This document shows positions 1-7,014 of a DNA stretch of 24,286 bases, piece after piece. The DNA is from Negativibacillus sp. (GTDB lineage: Bacteria > Bacillota > Clostridia > Oscillospirales > Ruminococcaceae). The stretch lies in assembly GCA_020024325.1 (NCBI GenBank), contig JAHHTY010000033.1, forward strand, positions 1-24,286. Direction: 5' to 3'. Position 1 is the first letter of the stretch. Every line of letters begins with the position of its first letter. The notes beneath the pieces were generated by a model. That model worked only from the letters and a program-made list of their open reading frames with translations. It was not told where the DNA came from and did no database searches. A program made the position numbers and the translations under genes.

Positions 1-40
1 TATTACGGTTAGTGATATATTTATTACAGTAACCGTAATA
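1..40. promoter_or_regulatory. Operator-like palindromes ahead of the PadR gene
   Basis: Two overlapping inverted repeats lie just upstream of the ribosome binding site. TATTACGGTT (1-10) is the exact reverse complement of AACCGTAATA (31-40), and a tighter palindrome TATTAC-N7-GTAATA occupies 22-40. PadR-type repressors bind palindromes at their own promoters, so autoregulation is the simple reading. This is inferred from position. The window edge cuts the upstream side, so the promoter itself cannot be judged. Confidence 0.55.
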
Positions 41-54
41 AGGAGGTTGAAACC

Positions 55-378
55 ATGCGGGATAATGCCAAGGGTGGTGCTCTTACAGAAGTAACGTTTT
101 ATATTTTATTGTCCTTATATACACCAAAGCACGGATATGCTGTCATGCAATTTATTGAAAAAAACACAGGAGGAAGGCTGTTATTGGGAGCGGGAACCTT
201 GTATGGGGCATTAAATTCTTTGCAGGAAAAGGGCTGGATTCAGCCTTGCGATGATGCCAAAGGCAGAAAGAAAGAATATATCATTACTGCATTGGGAAAA
301 GAAATAGCTGAAAAAGAACTAATACGCCTTAATGAACTTGTAAATGTTGCAAGTGGGATTGTTGGAGGTACTGTATGA
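55..378 (+). CDS. PadR-family transcriptional regulator
   Basis: This 107-residue protein has the PadR winged-helix layout. The N-terminal region (about 10-40) contains the LTEVTFYILLSL and HGYAVMQFIE segments, and the recognition-helix and wing region follows around GAGTLYGALNSLQEKGWI and GRKKEYIITALG. A short C-terminal helix could mediate dimerisation. The family binds DNA as dimers and usually represses a neighbouring membrane-protein or efflux gene and itself. The ATG at 55 has AAGGAGG upstream. The stop codon overlaps the next start (ATGA), so the DUF2812 protein is co-translated. A PadR gene followed by a DUF2812 gene is a common pairing in Bacillota. The inducer is not visible. Confidence 0.9.
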   Translation: MRDNAKGGALTEVTFYILLSLYTPKHGYAVMQFIEKNTGGRLLLGAGTLYGALNSLQEKGWIQPCDDAKGRKKEYIITALGKEIAEKELIRLNELVNVASGIVGGTV

Positions 379-959
379 GTAAAAAATGTTATCGCTTTTT
401 TGGTGGATTATTAACCGCACAGACAAACTGGCTGAACAAAATGTCTGAAAAAGGGTATCGCCTCATTCGGACGGAGAAGATGTTGTATGAATTTGAACAG
501 TGTAAACCGAATCAAGTAAAGTATTGTGTAGATTTTATTGCCCAGAAATCAAAGGATGATGCAAAGGATTATTATAACTTTTTGGAAGATATGGGCTACA
601 AAGTATTTTACAAGAATATCAATCTCAATTACTCTATTGGTAAGGTGCGCTGGAGACCATGGGCTGAGAAGGGCGGTCGTATTGCAACGAACAACACAAC
701 CTTTAATCGGGAATTGCTAATTGTAGAAAAGGAAAACGATGGAAAAGCGTTTGAACTGCATACTTCTTATGAGGATAAGGAAAAATACTATTCTGTCTTA
801 CGTAATCCATGGCTCTTAATAGCTTTTATCTTTGCGATTTTCACAATAACAAATTCTTCTATTATATTTGGAATGCTTGCTTTTATTTCTTTGATTCCTG
901 CCATTATCTATCAGGTACAGGTAATAATCGCCAGACGTGAATCAAAGATAAGGGAGTAG
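375..959 (+). CDS. DUF2812 domain membrane protein
   Basis: The 194-residue product begins with the DUF2812-type soluble segment: an N-terminal FGG..TAQTNWLNKMSEKGYRL stretch, then WLN/EDMGYKVFYKN-like motifs to about residue 75. Two hydrophobic helices follow near residues 148-185, then a short basic tail. The biochemical function of the family is unknown. It usually sits directly after a PadR regulator, as here, with a 4-nt ATGA overlap and a GGAGG site inside the end of padR. The pair is most likely one transcription unit controlled by the palindromes at 1-40. A role in envelope stress or drug response is often suspected for such pairs, but nothing in this sequence proves it. Confidence 0.8.
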   Translation: MSKKCYRFFGGLLTAQTNWLNKMSEKGYRLIRTEKMLYEFEQCKPNQVKYCVDFIAQKSKDDAKDYYNFLEDMGYKVFYKNINLNYSIGKVRWRPWAEKGGRIATNNTTFNRELLIVEKENDGKAFELHTSYEDKEKYYSVLRNPWLLIAFIFAIFTITNSSIIFGMLAFISLIPAIIYQVQVIIARRESKIRE

Positions 960-1181
960 TAGGTATATATAAACAGAAAAAGATATATCAATCATAATCA
1001 CACTGATATTTTAAATTTTTCGGCTCCAAGAAAGATTCTGATTTTCTGGCAATTTATATACTTTTTTAAGCCAAAGAGCAACGGTATTTTTATACGAATA
1101 TTGACAGAGCTTTAATCGGACAGTTTACTTAATAAAGTTGTGCATTAAATAGAAGTTCTGTTTTTTGGAAAACCTAATAAG

Positions 1182-1226
1182 AAAAGTCGATATGCTCACC
1201 TCTTTACAGGCTGCATACCGACTTTT
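1182..1226 (+). terminator. Terminator-like hairpin downstream of the padR operon
   Basis: AAAAGTCGATATGC (1182-1195) pairs with GCATACCGACTTTT (1212-1225) with a single A/C mismatch and a 16-nt loop, and the 3' arm runs into a T tract. It lies about 220 bp beyond the DUF2812 stop codon, unusually far for that operon's terminator. Confidence 0.55.
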
Positions 1227-1667
1227 TGTTATTTATCTTATCTATAATGGTTTAAAAATCAGAGCAGATGGTAAAATACCTTCTAACGACTTATCTTCTT
1301 TAACAATTAAGGTGGATATGCTTAAAAATATGCAGTGTGTTTTTGCATCAAAGACAATTTCTTTTTTCTTGTATCACTAGATTGACTTTTATACTCAGCT
1401 TTCTTAGTACTTTTATAATACCAGAGAAAACTTTAAGGTAAAATGAAATTGTTATTCAATTAACTATACACTAAAATAGTGATAATTGACACTGATTATG
1501 CTTTTACCACGCTACACAACAGTACTAAAATTATAACAGAAAATAAAACTTTTATTTTAAATGAATCTGGTACAGCTTATTGATGGTGAGCATCTGTACC
1601 TAATGAGCTAGATGTTAAGAGGATATAACAAAATTAGGGTATATCATGATATTTTTTTCCATATCGT

Positions 1668-1696
1668 TTGACAATATTTATGTTATCAGATAGAAT
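1668..1696 (+). promoter_or_regulatory. Sigma-A-type promoter for the Na+/Ca2+ antiporter gene
   Basis: TTGACA (1668-1673) and TAGAAT (1691-1696) are separated by 17 bp. The gene starts about 100 bp downstream. Confidence 0.6.
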
Positions 1697-1798
1697 ATAA
1701 AATGTAAAAATAATAAAAATCAAAAGACACTTTTATCATAAATAGAAGAAAGATTGATTTTTTGTTGTATCAAAATGAAAAAAGGATAGGGTAAAAAA

Positions 1799-2716
1799 AT
1801 GGAGTATCTGTTTTTGATTGTAGGTATGTTTTTTCTGATTAAAGGGGCAGATTTTTTTGTGGACGGAAGTTCATCGGTTGCTAAAATTATGAAAGTTCCG
1901 TCTGTCATTATTGGTTTAACCATTGTGGCATTAGGAACAAGTTTGCCAGAAGCAAGTGTCAGTATCACCGCAGGTATTGTGGGTAACAATGAACTTGCAT
2001 TATCCAATGTTGTGGGTTCTAATATTTTTAACACATTGGTGGTTGTAGGCTGTTCTGCCTTTATTGCTCCATTTATTATGGACAGGGACATTATTAAGAG
2101 AGATTTGCTAATCAATATTTTGGTTTCTGTTGCTCTTCTTGTTTTTATGTTGGATGGCATTTTATCACGGATAGACGGCACATTGCTGATTCTGGGACTG
2201 ATGGCATTTCTGGCAATCTTAACCCGCTCTGCCATGAAGAACAGAACCACCGAAGACATAGGTGAAGTTTTGCCGCTCAATAAAAGTTTAATTTTTATTG
2301 TAGGTGGAGTGATCACTATTATTCTGGGAGGAAAGTTTGTAGTAGACAGTGCTACCGGTATTGCTCATCAGTGGGGAATGAGCGACACATTGATTGGTTT
2401 GACAATCGTTTCTATCGGAACTTCTTTGCCGGAACTTGTAACAAGCATTGTAGCGGCTAAAAAGGGTGAAAGCGGTCTTTCACTTGGTAATGCTATCGGT
2501 TCTAACATTATGAATATCTTGTTTATTCTGGGTGTTTCCGGTTCGCTCACACCAATCTCAGTTATCTCAGAAAATATCATTGATGTTGTTTTTCTGATTG
2601 CGGTCGCATTGTTTATCTTTATCCTTGCAAAGATAAATGACAAGATGACCCGCCTTAAGGCTGCTGTTTTTATCGGTATTTATGCTGTTTATCTTGGATA
2701 CATTATTGTTCGTTAA
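1799..2716 (+). CDS. Na+/Ca2+ antiporter, CaCA superfamily (YrbG-like)
   Basis: This 305-residue membrane protein has the two inverted alpha-repeats that define the CaCA family. Repeat 1 carries GTSLPE (46-51) and GSNIFN (73-78). Repeat 2 carries GTSLPE (207-212) and then GNAIGSNIMN. The conserved acidic residues of these repeats bind Na+ and Ca2+ in characterised members. About ten hydrophobic segments fill the protein, with a short hydrophilic stretch in the middle (about 140-155) joining the halves. The length is typical of the bacterial YrbG branch. The ATG is preceded by an AGGATAGGG site. It is monocistronic, with its own promoter and a strong terminator. The probable role is extrusion of Ca2+ or a related cation across the plasma membrane. 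Ion specificity cannot be read from sequence. Confidence 0.9.
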   Translation: MEYLFLIVGMFFLIKGADFFVDGSSSVAKIMKVPSVIIGLTIVALGTSLPEASVSITAGIVGNNELALSNVVGSNIFNTLVVVGCSAFIAPFIMDRDIIKRDLLINILVSVALLVFMLDGILSRIDGTLLILGLMAFLAILTRSAMKNRTTEDIGEVLPLNKSLIFIVGGVITIILGGKFVVDSATGIAHQWGMSDTLIGLTIVSIGTSLPELVTSIVAAKKGESGLSLGNAIGSNIMNILFILGVSGSLTPISVISENIIDVVFLIAVALFIFILAKINDKMTRLKAAVFIGIYAVYLGYIIVR

Positions 2717-2729
2717 TTTTAATATATTT

Positions 2730-2774
2730 AAAATCACCCTTTTCGGCTGTGCTGGAAAGGGTGATTTTGTTTTA
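2730..2774 (+). terminator. Intrinsic terminator of the antiporter gene
   Basis: AAAATCACCCTTT (2730-2742) and AAAGGGTGATTTT (2756-2768) form a perfect 13-bp stem with a 13-nt loop, followed by GTTTT. Confidence 0.9.
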
Positions 2775-2877
2775 TGAGGAATATCTTTTTAGCATCTTCA
2801 AAGTCTTTAGATAAAAATTAAAACCAATCTTCCTAAAAAAGAAAGTTGAAAAGGTTTAATTTTGTTCAAACACCTCA

Positions 2878-2906
2878 TTGCCCTGTTCTACATAATTTGA
2901 TACAAT
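2878..2906 (+). promoter_or_regulatory. Promoter for the uracil permease gene
   Basis: TTGCCC (2878-2883) and TACAAT (2901-2906) have a 17-bp spacer. The predicted 5' leader is only about 50 nt, which leaves no room for a PyrR-type attenuator. A 12-bp direct repeat (GGTTTTTGATTC at 2933-2944 and 2950-2961) flanks the ribosome binding site. Confidence 0.55.
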
Positions 2907-2961
2907 ATTTAAGGCGAATGAAAGTGATATAAGGTTTTTGATTCGAGGAGGTTTTTGATTC

Positions 2962-4290
2962 ATGAGTGAAAAGAAAAATCCAATTAAGGTGGGCGAAGTT
3001 GGTCTGTATGATGCTCGCCAGCTGGGTGTGCCCAAAATGCTGTTATTGGGTGTTCAGCATACCTTTGCAATGTTTGGTGCAACGGTACTGGTTCCGATTT
3101 TGACTGGTCTAAGTGTATCAACCACCCTGTTGATGGCTGGTTTAGGTACCTTGCTTTTCCACTTAATTACAAAAGGAAAAGTGCCGGCATTTTTAGGATC
3201 TTCCTTTGCTTTTTTGGGAGGATATTCTGCGGTAGCTCCAAGACTTGCGGATGGGGCTGCTAATACAGAGCTGCTGCCATATGCTTGTGGCGGTGTACTA
3301 ATAGCAGGTCTTGTATATGTGCTGATGTCGGGGCTGATTTCTGTTTTCGGTATTCGTCGAATCATGAGGTTCTTTCCACCAGTTGTAACAGGTCCCATTA
3401 TTATTTCCATTGGTTTGATTTTAGCTCCGACTGCAATCAATAATGCCAGCCAAAATTGGCTGCTTGCCATGATTGCACTGGCTGTTATTATCATCTGCAA
3501 TATTTGGGGCAAAGGTATGGTAAAAATTGTACCAATCTTGTTAGGTATTTTAGTTTCATATGTGGTAGCTGTATTTATGGGAGAAGTTAACTTTGATGCA
3601 ATTTCTTCTGCAAACGTTTTTTCAATGGCTCCGCTCTCTCTGCCAAAATTCAGCTTTAGTGCAGTGGTTACGATTATGCCGATTGCTCTTGCAACGATGA
3701 TGGAACATATCGGTGATATGGCTGCTATTAGTGCAACTACCGGAAAAAATTATCTGAATGATCCTGGATTGCATCGTACCTTGTTGGGTGACGGTCTTGC
3801 AACCAGCCTGTCCGCATTAGGTGGAGGTCCTGCAAATACCACTTATGGTGAGAATACCGGTGTATTGGCTTTGACAAAAGTGTATGACCCAAGAGTTATG
3901 AGAATTGCCGCTTTGGTTGCAATTATCCTTTCCTTCTTTCCAAAGTTCGGTGCAGCGATTGAAACAGTACCTCCGGCAATTATCGGTGGTGTATCCTTTA
4001 TGTTGTATGGTATGATTTCTGCAATTGGTATTCGTAATGTAGTAGAGAACAAAGTAGACTTTACACAGAGCAGAAATCTGATTATTGCCGCAGTTATCCT
4101 TGTCAGTGCGCTTGGATTTAACTCGATTGGTGGTTTGACCATTCACATTACCGAAATGGTGACGATCAATCTGTCAGGATTGGCAATAGCAGCAATTTCG
4201 GGTATCGTTCTGAATGCAGTTATTCCGGGAAACGATTATCAGTTTGGTGAACATAATCCAGACCATGACGCTATTGTTTATGAGGAATAA
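2962..4290 (+). CDS. uraA: Uracil permease (NCS2 / UraA-PyrP family)
   Basis: The 442-residue protein belongs to the nucleobase:cation symporter-2 family and should import uracil across the plasma membrane for salvage. Family signatures are in order: GVQHTFAMFGATVLVPILTG near the start, PAFLGSSFAFLGG (75-87), MEHIGD with Glu248, and GGGPANTTYGENTG with Glu297. The two glutamates correspond to the substrate-binding pair of E. coli UraA. The TTYGEN signature and the overall match favour uracil over xanthine or uric acid. About 14 membrane segments are expected. The ATG has GAGGAGG ten bases upstream, embedded in a small duplicated sequence. It is monocistronic between its own promoter and a strong terminator. 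Confidence 0.9.
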   Translation: MSEKKNPIKVGEVGLYDARQLGVPKMLLLGVQHTFAMFGATVLVPILTGLSVSTTLLMAGLGTLLFHLITKGKVPAFLGSSFAFLGGYSAVAPRLADGAANTELLPYACGGVLIAGLVYVLMSGLISVFGIRRIMRFFPPVVTGPIIISIGLILAPTAINNASQNWLLAMIALAVIIICNIWGKGMVKIVPILLGILVSYVVAVFMGEVNFDAISSANVFSMAPLSLPKFSFSAVVTIMPIALATMMEHIGDMAAISATTGKNYLNDPGLHRTLLGDGLATSLSALGGGPANTTYGENTGVLALTKVYDPRVMRIAALVAIILSFFPKFGAAIETVPPAIIGGVSFMLYGMISAIGIRNVVENKVDFTQSRNLIIAAVILVSALGFNSIGGLTIHITEMVTINLSGLAIAAISGIVLNAVIPGNDYQFGEHNPDHDAIVYEE

Positions 4291-4307
4291 AGCAGTTTAA
4301 AATAAAG

Positions 4308-4347
4308 AAAAAATCTCCGACTATAATAGGTAGTCGGAGATTTTTTT
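4308..4347. terminator. Bidirectional terminator between convergent genes
   Basis: AAAAAATCTCCGACTA (4308-4323) and TAGTCGGAGATTTTTT (4331-4346) form a perfect 16-bp stem with a 7-nt loop. The A tract on one side and T tract on the other let it stop transcription both from the permease gene and from the minus-strand gene ending at 4357. Confidence 0.9.
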
Positions 4348-4356
4348 AACGAAAGT

Positions 4357-5736
4357 TTAAATCTCATCTTCAAAGTCATCATCAGGAGATTTGTTATCAG
4401 GAGGAGTGGATTTACGTGGTTTTAAAATAATGATGACTTGCAAAACAATAATGGCAGCAATGCCAAAGATGAGAAGATAAAGGATATTTTTATTCTCGTT
4501 AACAAGATTTTTAGGATTAGTTGATGAAGAATTTGGAGTTTTTACGGGAGTGGCAGAAGAATCAGAACCTCCGATTGTAAGAGATTCATCATATATAACA
4601 GAAACAGTTCCGTTTTCCGTCTGCCCCTCTTTTGGAAGGTTTATGTCAGTGGGAAATTTTCCTTCTTTCAGCAGCTGCTCTAAAGCAGAGGCTGTTTCGG
4701 GAGAAAGGTTAAAATAATAGTTGTTGGTGGTGTAGCTTGTACTATTGTTGTTAGAATCTTTTGTGGTGGTAGAGGTGGAACTTTCAACACTTGAAGAGGT
4801 ACTGTTAGAAAATTTATTATCAGGCAGTTTTGCAGATGTTGATTTAGAGGAAGAAGAGCTTGATTTTTTAGTATTGTTATACTTATCCTTATCGCCCAAA
4901 AATGTATTTTCGGAATGATTGGGTAAAGAGGAGTTTCCTCCGGGATTTAATGGTTTTTCAGGACCTTTTACAGTGACATCATGCAGCATGGTTGGATTAG
5001 AAAGGTTGATTCCCATTGTTCCGGTAAGATTTTCAGATGAACAGGTAGCAATTTTAGAGAATTGTTTTATTCGTATTTTGAGATATCGGCAAGAAGGGGA
5101 AAGATTTGCGTGAAAAACTTCGTCAAATAAAATATCGCCGGAGCCAAAAACATGGCTCTCGGTATAGATTCGCTCTGTTGGGATAGATTGAAAAACAGCT
5201 CCATCAAAAGATTCTTGAATATCCAATCCGTAAGGAATCAGTTTTACCTCGGGGTCGGAACTTTCCGGAATAAAGGTGTAATTTCCGGAAGATTCGTCAT
5301 AGCAGAGCCGATAATAGGTATCGTTATCCAGACAATAAACGGCATCGTCGTTTTCGTTTAATAAAAGGGGAAGCAGTTTAAAATTTTCTGTATCGCTGTC
5401 AGGAAGAATGTTATAACGCAAAACATTGTCATCTCCTTTAACAGCAAAGGAGGAAAGGTAACGATAAAGGGAAACTGTAACTTCATCGACCTGTTCTACT
5501 GCATAGGTAATTTCTCCGTAATCACCAAAATCTGTCACAGAAAGGGCAGTTTTATCTTCCAGGGGAAATTGATGATCGTTTGTAAGACGATCGGAAACAT
5601 CACTTAGATTGTGTAGAGTTCGGCTGACGGAAGGCTTGTCTGAATCGCAAAAATCTGAAAAAGATTCTGCAAAAGAGCAGACAGAAAGTGTAAGTACACA
5701 AACTAAAGCGGAAAAAAATATAGAAATAAGTTTCAC
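4357..5736 (-). CDS. Secreted, membrane-anchored Ser/Thr/Asn-rich protein of unknown function
   Basis: I do not recognise this 459-residue protein. It begins at a GTG with GGAGGA at the right distance. A Sec signal peptide spans residues 1-23 (basic MK, hydrophobic core, SFA/ES cleavage-like site). The region to about 250 looks like a folded extracytoplasmic domain rich in Asp, Ser and Tyr. Residues about 265-340 form a low-complexity Ser/Thr/Asn linker. A C-terminal helix (about 417-438) is followed by a basic stop-transfer KPRK and an acidic tail. The expected topology is extracellular domain, flexible stalk, one membrane anchor. It is monocistronic on the minus strand. Spo0A-box-like repeats sit at its promoter. 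A surface sensor, adhesin or sporulation-phase envelope protein are all possible. No catalytic motif was found. Confidence 0.85.
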   Translation of the reverse strand: MKLISIFFSALVCVLTLSVCSFAESFSDFCDSDKPSVSRTLHNLSDVSDRLTNDHQFPLEDKTALSVTDFGDYGEITYAVEQVDEVTVSLYRYLSSFAVKGDDNVLRYNILPDSDTENFKLLPLLLNENDDAVYCLDNDTYYRLCYDESSGNYTFIPESSDPEVKLIPYGLDIQESFDGAVFQSIPTERIYTESHVFGSGDILFDEVFHANLSPSCRYLKIRIKQFSKIATCSSENLTGTMGINLSNPTMLHDVTVKGPEKPLNPGGNSSLPNHSENTFLGDKDKYNNTKKSSSSSSKSTSAKLPDNKFSNSTSSSVESSTSTTTKDSNNNSTSYTTNNYYFNLSPETASALEQLLKEGKFPTDINLPKEGQTENGTVSVIYDESLTIGGSDSSATPVKTPNSSSTNPKNLVNENKNILYLLIFGIAAIIVLQVIIILKPRKSTPPDNKSPDDDFEDEI

Positions 5737-5762
5737 AAAAATTCCTCCTCAGAATCAATGTG

Positions 5763-5809
5763 ATTATAATTGTATCAGAAAATAAAGGAAATTTCGACAT
5801 ATATCGACA
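5763..5809 (-). promoter_or_regulatory. Promoter region with two Spo0A-box-like repeats
   Basis: Reading the minus strand, TGTCGAT (5809-5803) and TGTCGAA (5799-5793) are direct repeats spaced exactly 10 bp apart. The second matches the Spo0A box consensus TGTCGAA. A -10 candidate TACAAT (5774-5769) lies so that the downstream box falls at the -35 position with a weak -35 hexamer, the geometry of Spo0A-activated sigma-A promoters. An alternative -10, TATAAT (5768-5763), is also present. The match is by eye and the regulator is inferred. Confidence 0.45.
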
Positions 5810-5852
5810 AAAAATCTCTAACTTTGTAGCCTTCTACAAAAAATAGGAATTT

Positions 5853-5892
5853 TTTTAAAATAAAAAACAGTCATCCAAATGGGTGACTGTTT
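5853..5892 (-). terminator. Terminator of the radical SAM gene
   Basis: On the minus strand AAACAGTCACCC (5892-5881) pairs with GGATGACTGTTT (5876-5865), with one G/T wobble and a 4-nt loop, followed by a T-rich run. It lies about 50 bp after the radical SAM stop codon. A second perfect small hairpin TTTGTAG-CCTT-CTACAAA occupies 5823-5840. Confidence 0.85.
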
Positions 5893-5941
5893 CATATAAT
5901 GTATGATAGCCTTTAAGAGAAAAGTCAGGATAAAAAATAAA

Positions 5942-6796
5942 TTATCCCAAAAGTCGGTTAATTGTTTGAAGCATAAGCTCTTTTCCGGATGGAAGAAACC
6001 CTTGAATAGTAAATCGGTTTAAAACAGTAGTGTCCATATAAAAGCAATCCTCTAAAGTGAGTGACTCCAGAAGAATTCTTTCTTCCAACAAAATTTCCCA
6101 GTCAGTCATAGGGGTAAATTCACCTTTTTTCACCATTTTTTCTAAAGGAGTATTTTCCCAAACTTTCAGCTTTAAAGCCCAGATGCATTTGGGATGAAGA
6201 CGGTTTAATAGGCGGGCAGTTTCCAAAGCATGAAGGTTTCGATAATTTTTACCGCCCAGTCCGAGAATAATGGTGATATAATATCCGATTCCGGCAGCAT
6301 CCAGCATTTTAAATGCCTGTATCATATCAAAAGAAGAAACTCCTTTATTCATCATTAAAAGGATTGGGTCGCTTCCGGATTCAACACCGATATGTAAGTC
6401 ACAGACGCCCATTTCCTTTAACTGATAAAGCTCTTCCGGTGTTTTTTTCAGGACATCGTCGATGCGTGCATACATAGCAAATTCTTTAATATTAGGCATG
6501 AAAGTATGGGTTAATTCAATAATCTTTTTGAGCTGCTCAAAGCTCATGGTAAAAGCATTTTCACCCAGCAAAAACAATCTTGTTTTTTCCGGCTCTAAGC
6601 GACCCAGCATACGAAGATTCCATTCAATTTGTGCTATAGGATGGATACAGAATTTGTCTTTGGCAAAATCGCAGAATAAACATTTTCCCCAGCTGCACCC
6701 TAAAGCAACCTCCAGGCAAGCGCTGCCCTCTTCTTGTGGTGGTCGGTAGATTTCTTCATGTGTATAAATGGAAGAATAAATTTCCTCTCTGGTCAT
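5942..6796 (-). CDS. Radical SAM protein of unknown substrate
   Basis: The 284-residue protein carries a cluster motif C34-S-W-G-K-C39-L-F-C42, spaced CX4CX2C rather than the classical CX3CX2C. The same wider spacing is, from memory, found in a clostridial group with GCSHNKCxFC-type motifs. The three cysteines should bind a 4Fe-4S cluster for reductive cleavage of S-adenosylmethionine. A TIM-barrel-like body follows, with VESGSD around residue 140 matching the SAM-binding glycine/serine region and ITIILGLGGK further on. No C-terminal accessory cluster is seen. The ATG at 6796 is preferred over a TTG one codon upstream because GGGGGATG is better spaced from it. It is monocistronic. The reaction catalysed is unknown. 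Confidence 0.8.
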   Translation of the reverse strand: MTREEIYSSIYTHEEIYRPPQEEGSACLEVALGCSWGKCLFCDFAKDKFCIHPIAQIEWNLRMLGRLEPEKTRLFLLGENAFTMSFEQLKKIIELTHTFMPNIKEFAMYARIDDVLKKTPEELYQLKEMGVCDLHIGVESGSDPILLMMNKGVSSFDMIQAFKMLDAAGIGYYITIILGLGGKNYRNLHALETARLLNRLHPKCIWALKLKVWENTPLEKMVKKGEFTPMTDWEILLEERILLESLTLEDCFYMDTTVLNRFTIQGFLPSGKELMLQTINRLLG

Positions 6797-6949
6797 CAAA
6801 AGTCATCCCCCTTTGATCTCTTATCTTCAGTATAACATGAAGAATGAGATAAAAAAAGACAGGAGATTTTATAATTTTTTATAAAGAAAATAAATTGTTA
6901 AAAATAAGCAAGAAGCTGAATACAGATTCGTTAAATTCAAAGAAAGTAA

Positions 6950-6978
6950 TTGAATCAATTATTCGGATAGGGTATAAT
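6950..6978 (+). promoter_or_regulatory. Promoter for the first DegV gene
   Basis: TTGAAT (6950-6955) and a perfect TATAAT (6973-6978) have a 17-bp spacer. The sequence just upstream, GAAAGTAATTGA, recurs at the fruK promoter. Confidence 0.75.
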
Positions 6979-7014
6979 AGATAAAAGATATAATACAGAG
7001 AGGAGAAGTTTCTT

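Larger units (their letters stand above)
960..1798. other. Long AT-rich intergenic stretch, no convincing gene
   Basis: About 840 bp separate the DUF2812 gene from the antiporter gene. I find no credible coding region. It holds a terminator-like hairpin (1182-1225), a short perfect inverted repeat CACTA-AAA-TAGTG (1469-1481), another inverted repeat GGTACAG/CTGTACC (1569-1575 and 1594-1600), and the antiporter promoter near 1668-1696. A possible 71-codon TTG-start frame at 1165-1380 lacks a good ribosome binding site and overlaps the hairpin, so it was not called. The stretch could be a decayed remnant. Confidence 0.6.

Noticed and set aside
1165..1380. 71-codon open frame between the DUF2812 and antiporter genes
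   Set aside because: TTG start without a good ribosome binding site, overlap with a terminator-like hairpin, and no recognisable domain.
1720..2643. Minus-strand open frames over the antiporter gene
   Set aside because: They are shadows of the membrane-protein coding sequence on the opposite strand, with low-complexity translation.
3054..4146. Long minus-strand open frames inside the uracil permease gene
   Set aside because: They are antisense shadows of a strongly supported gene, with no ribosome binding site and no domain.
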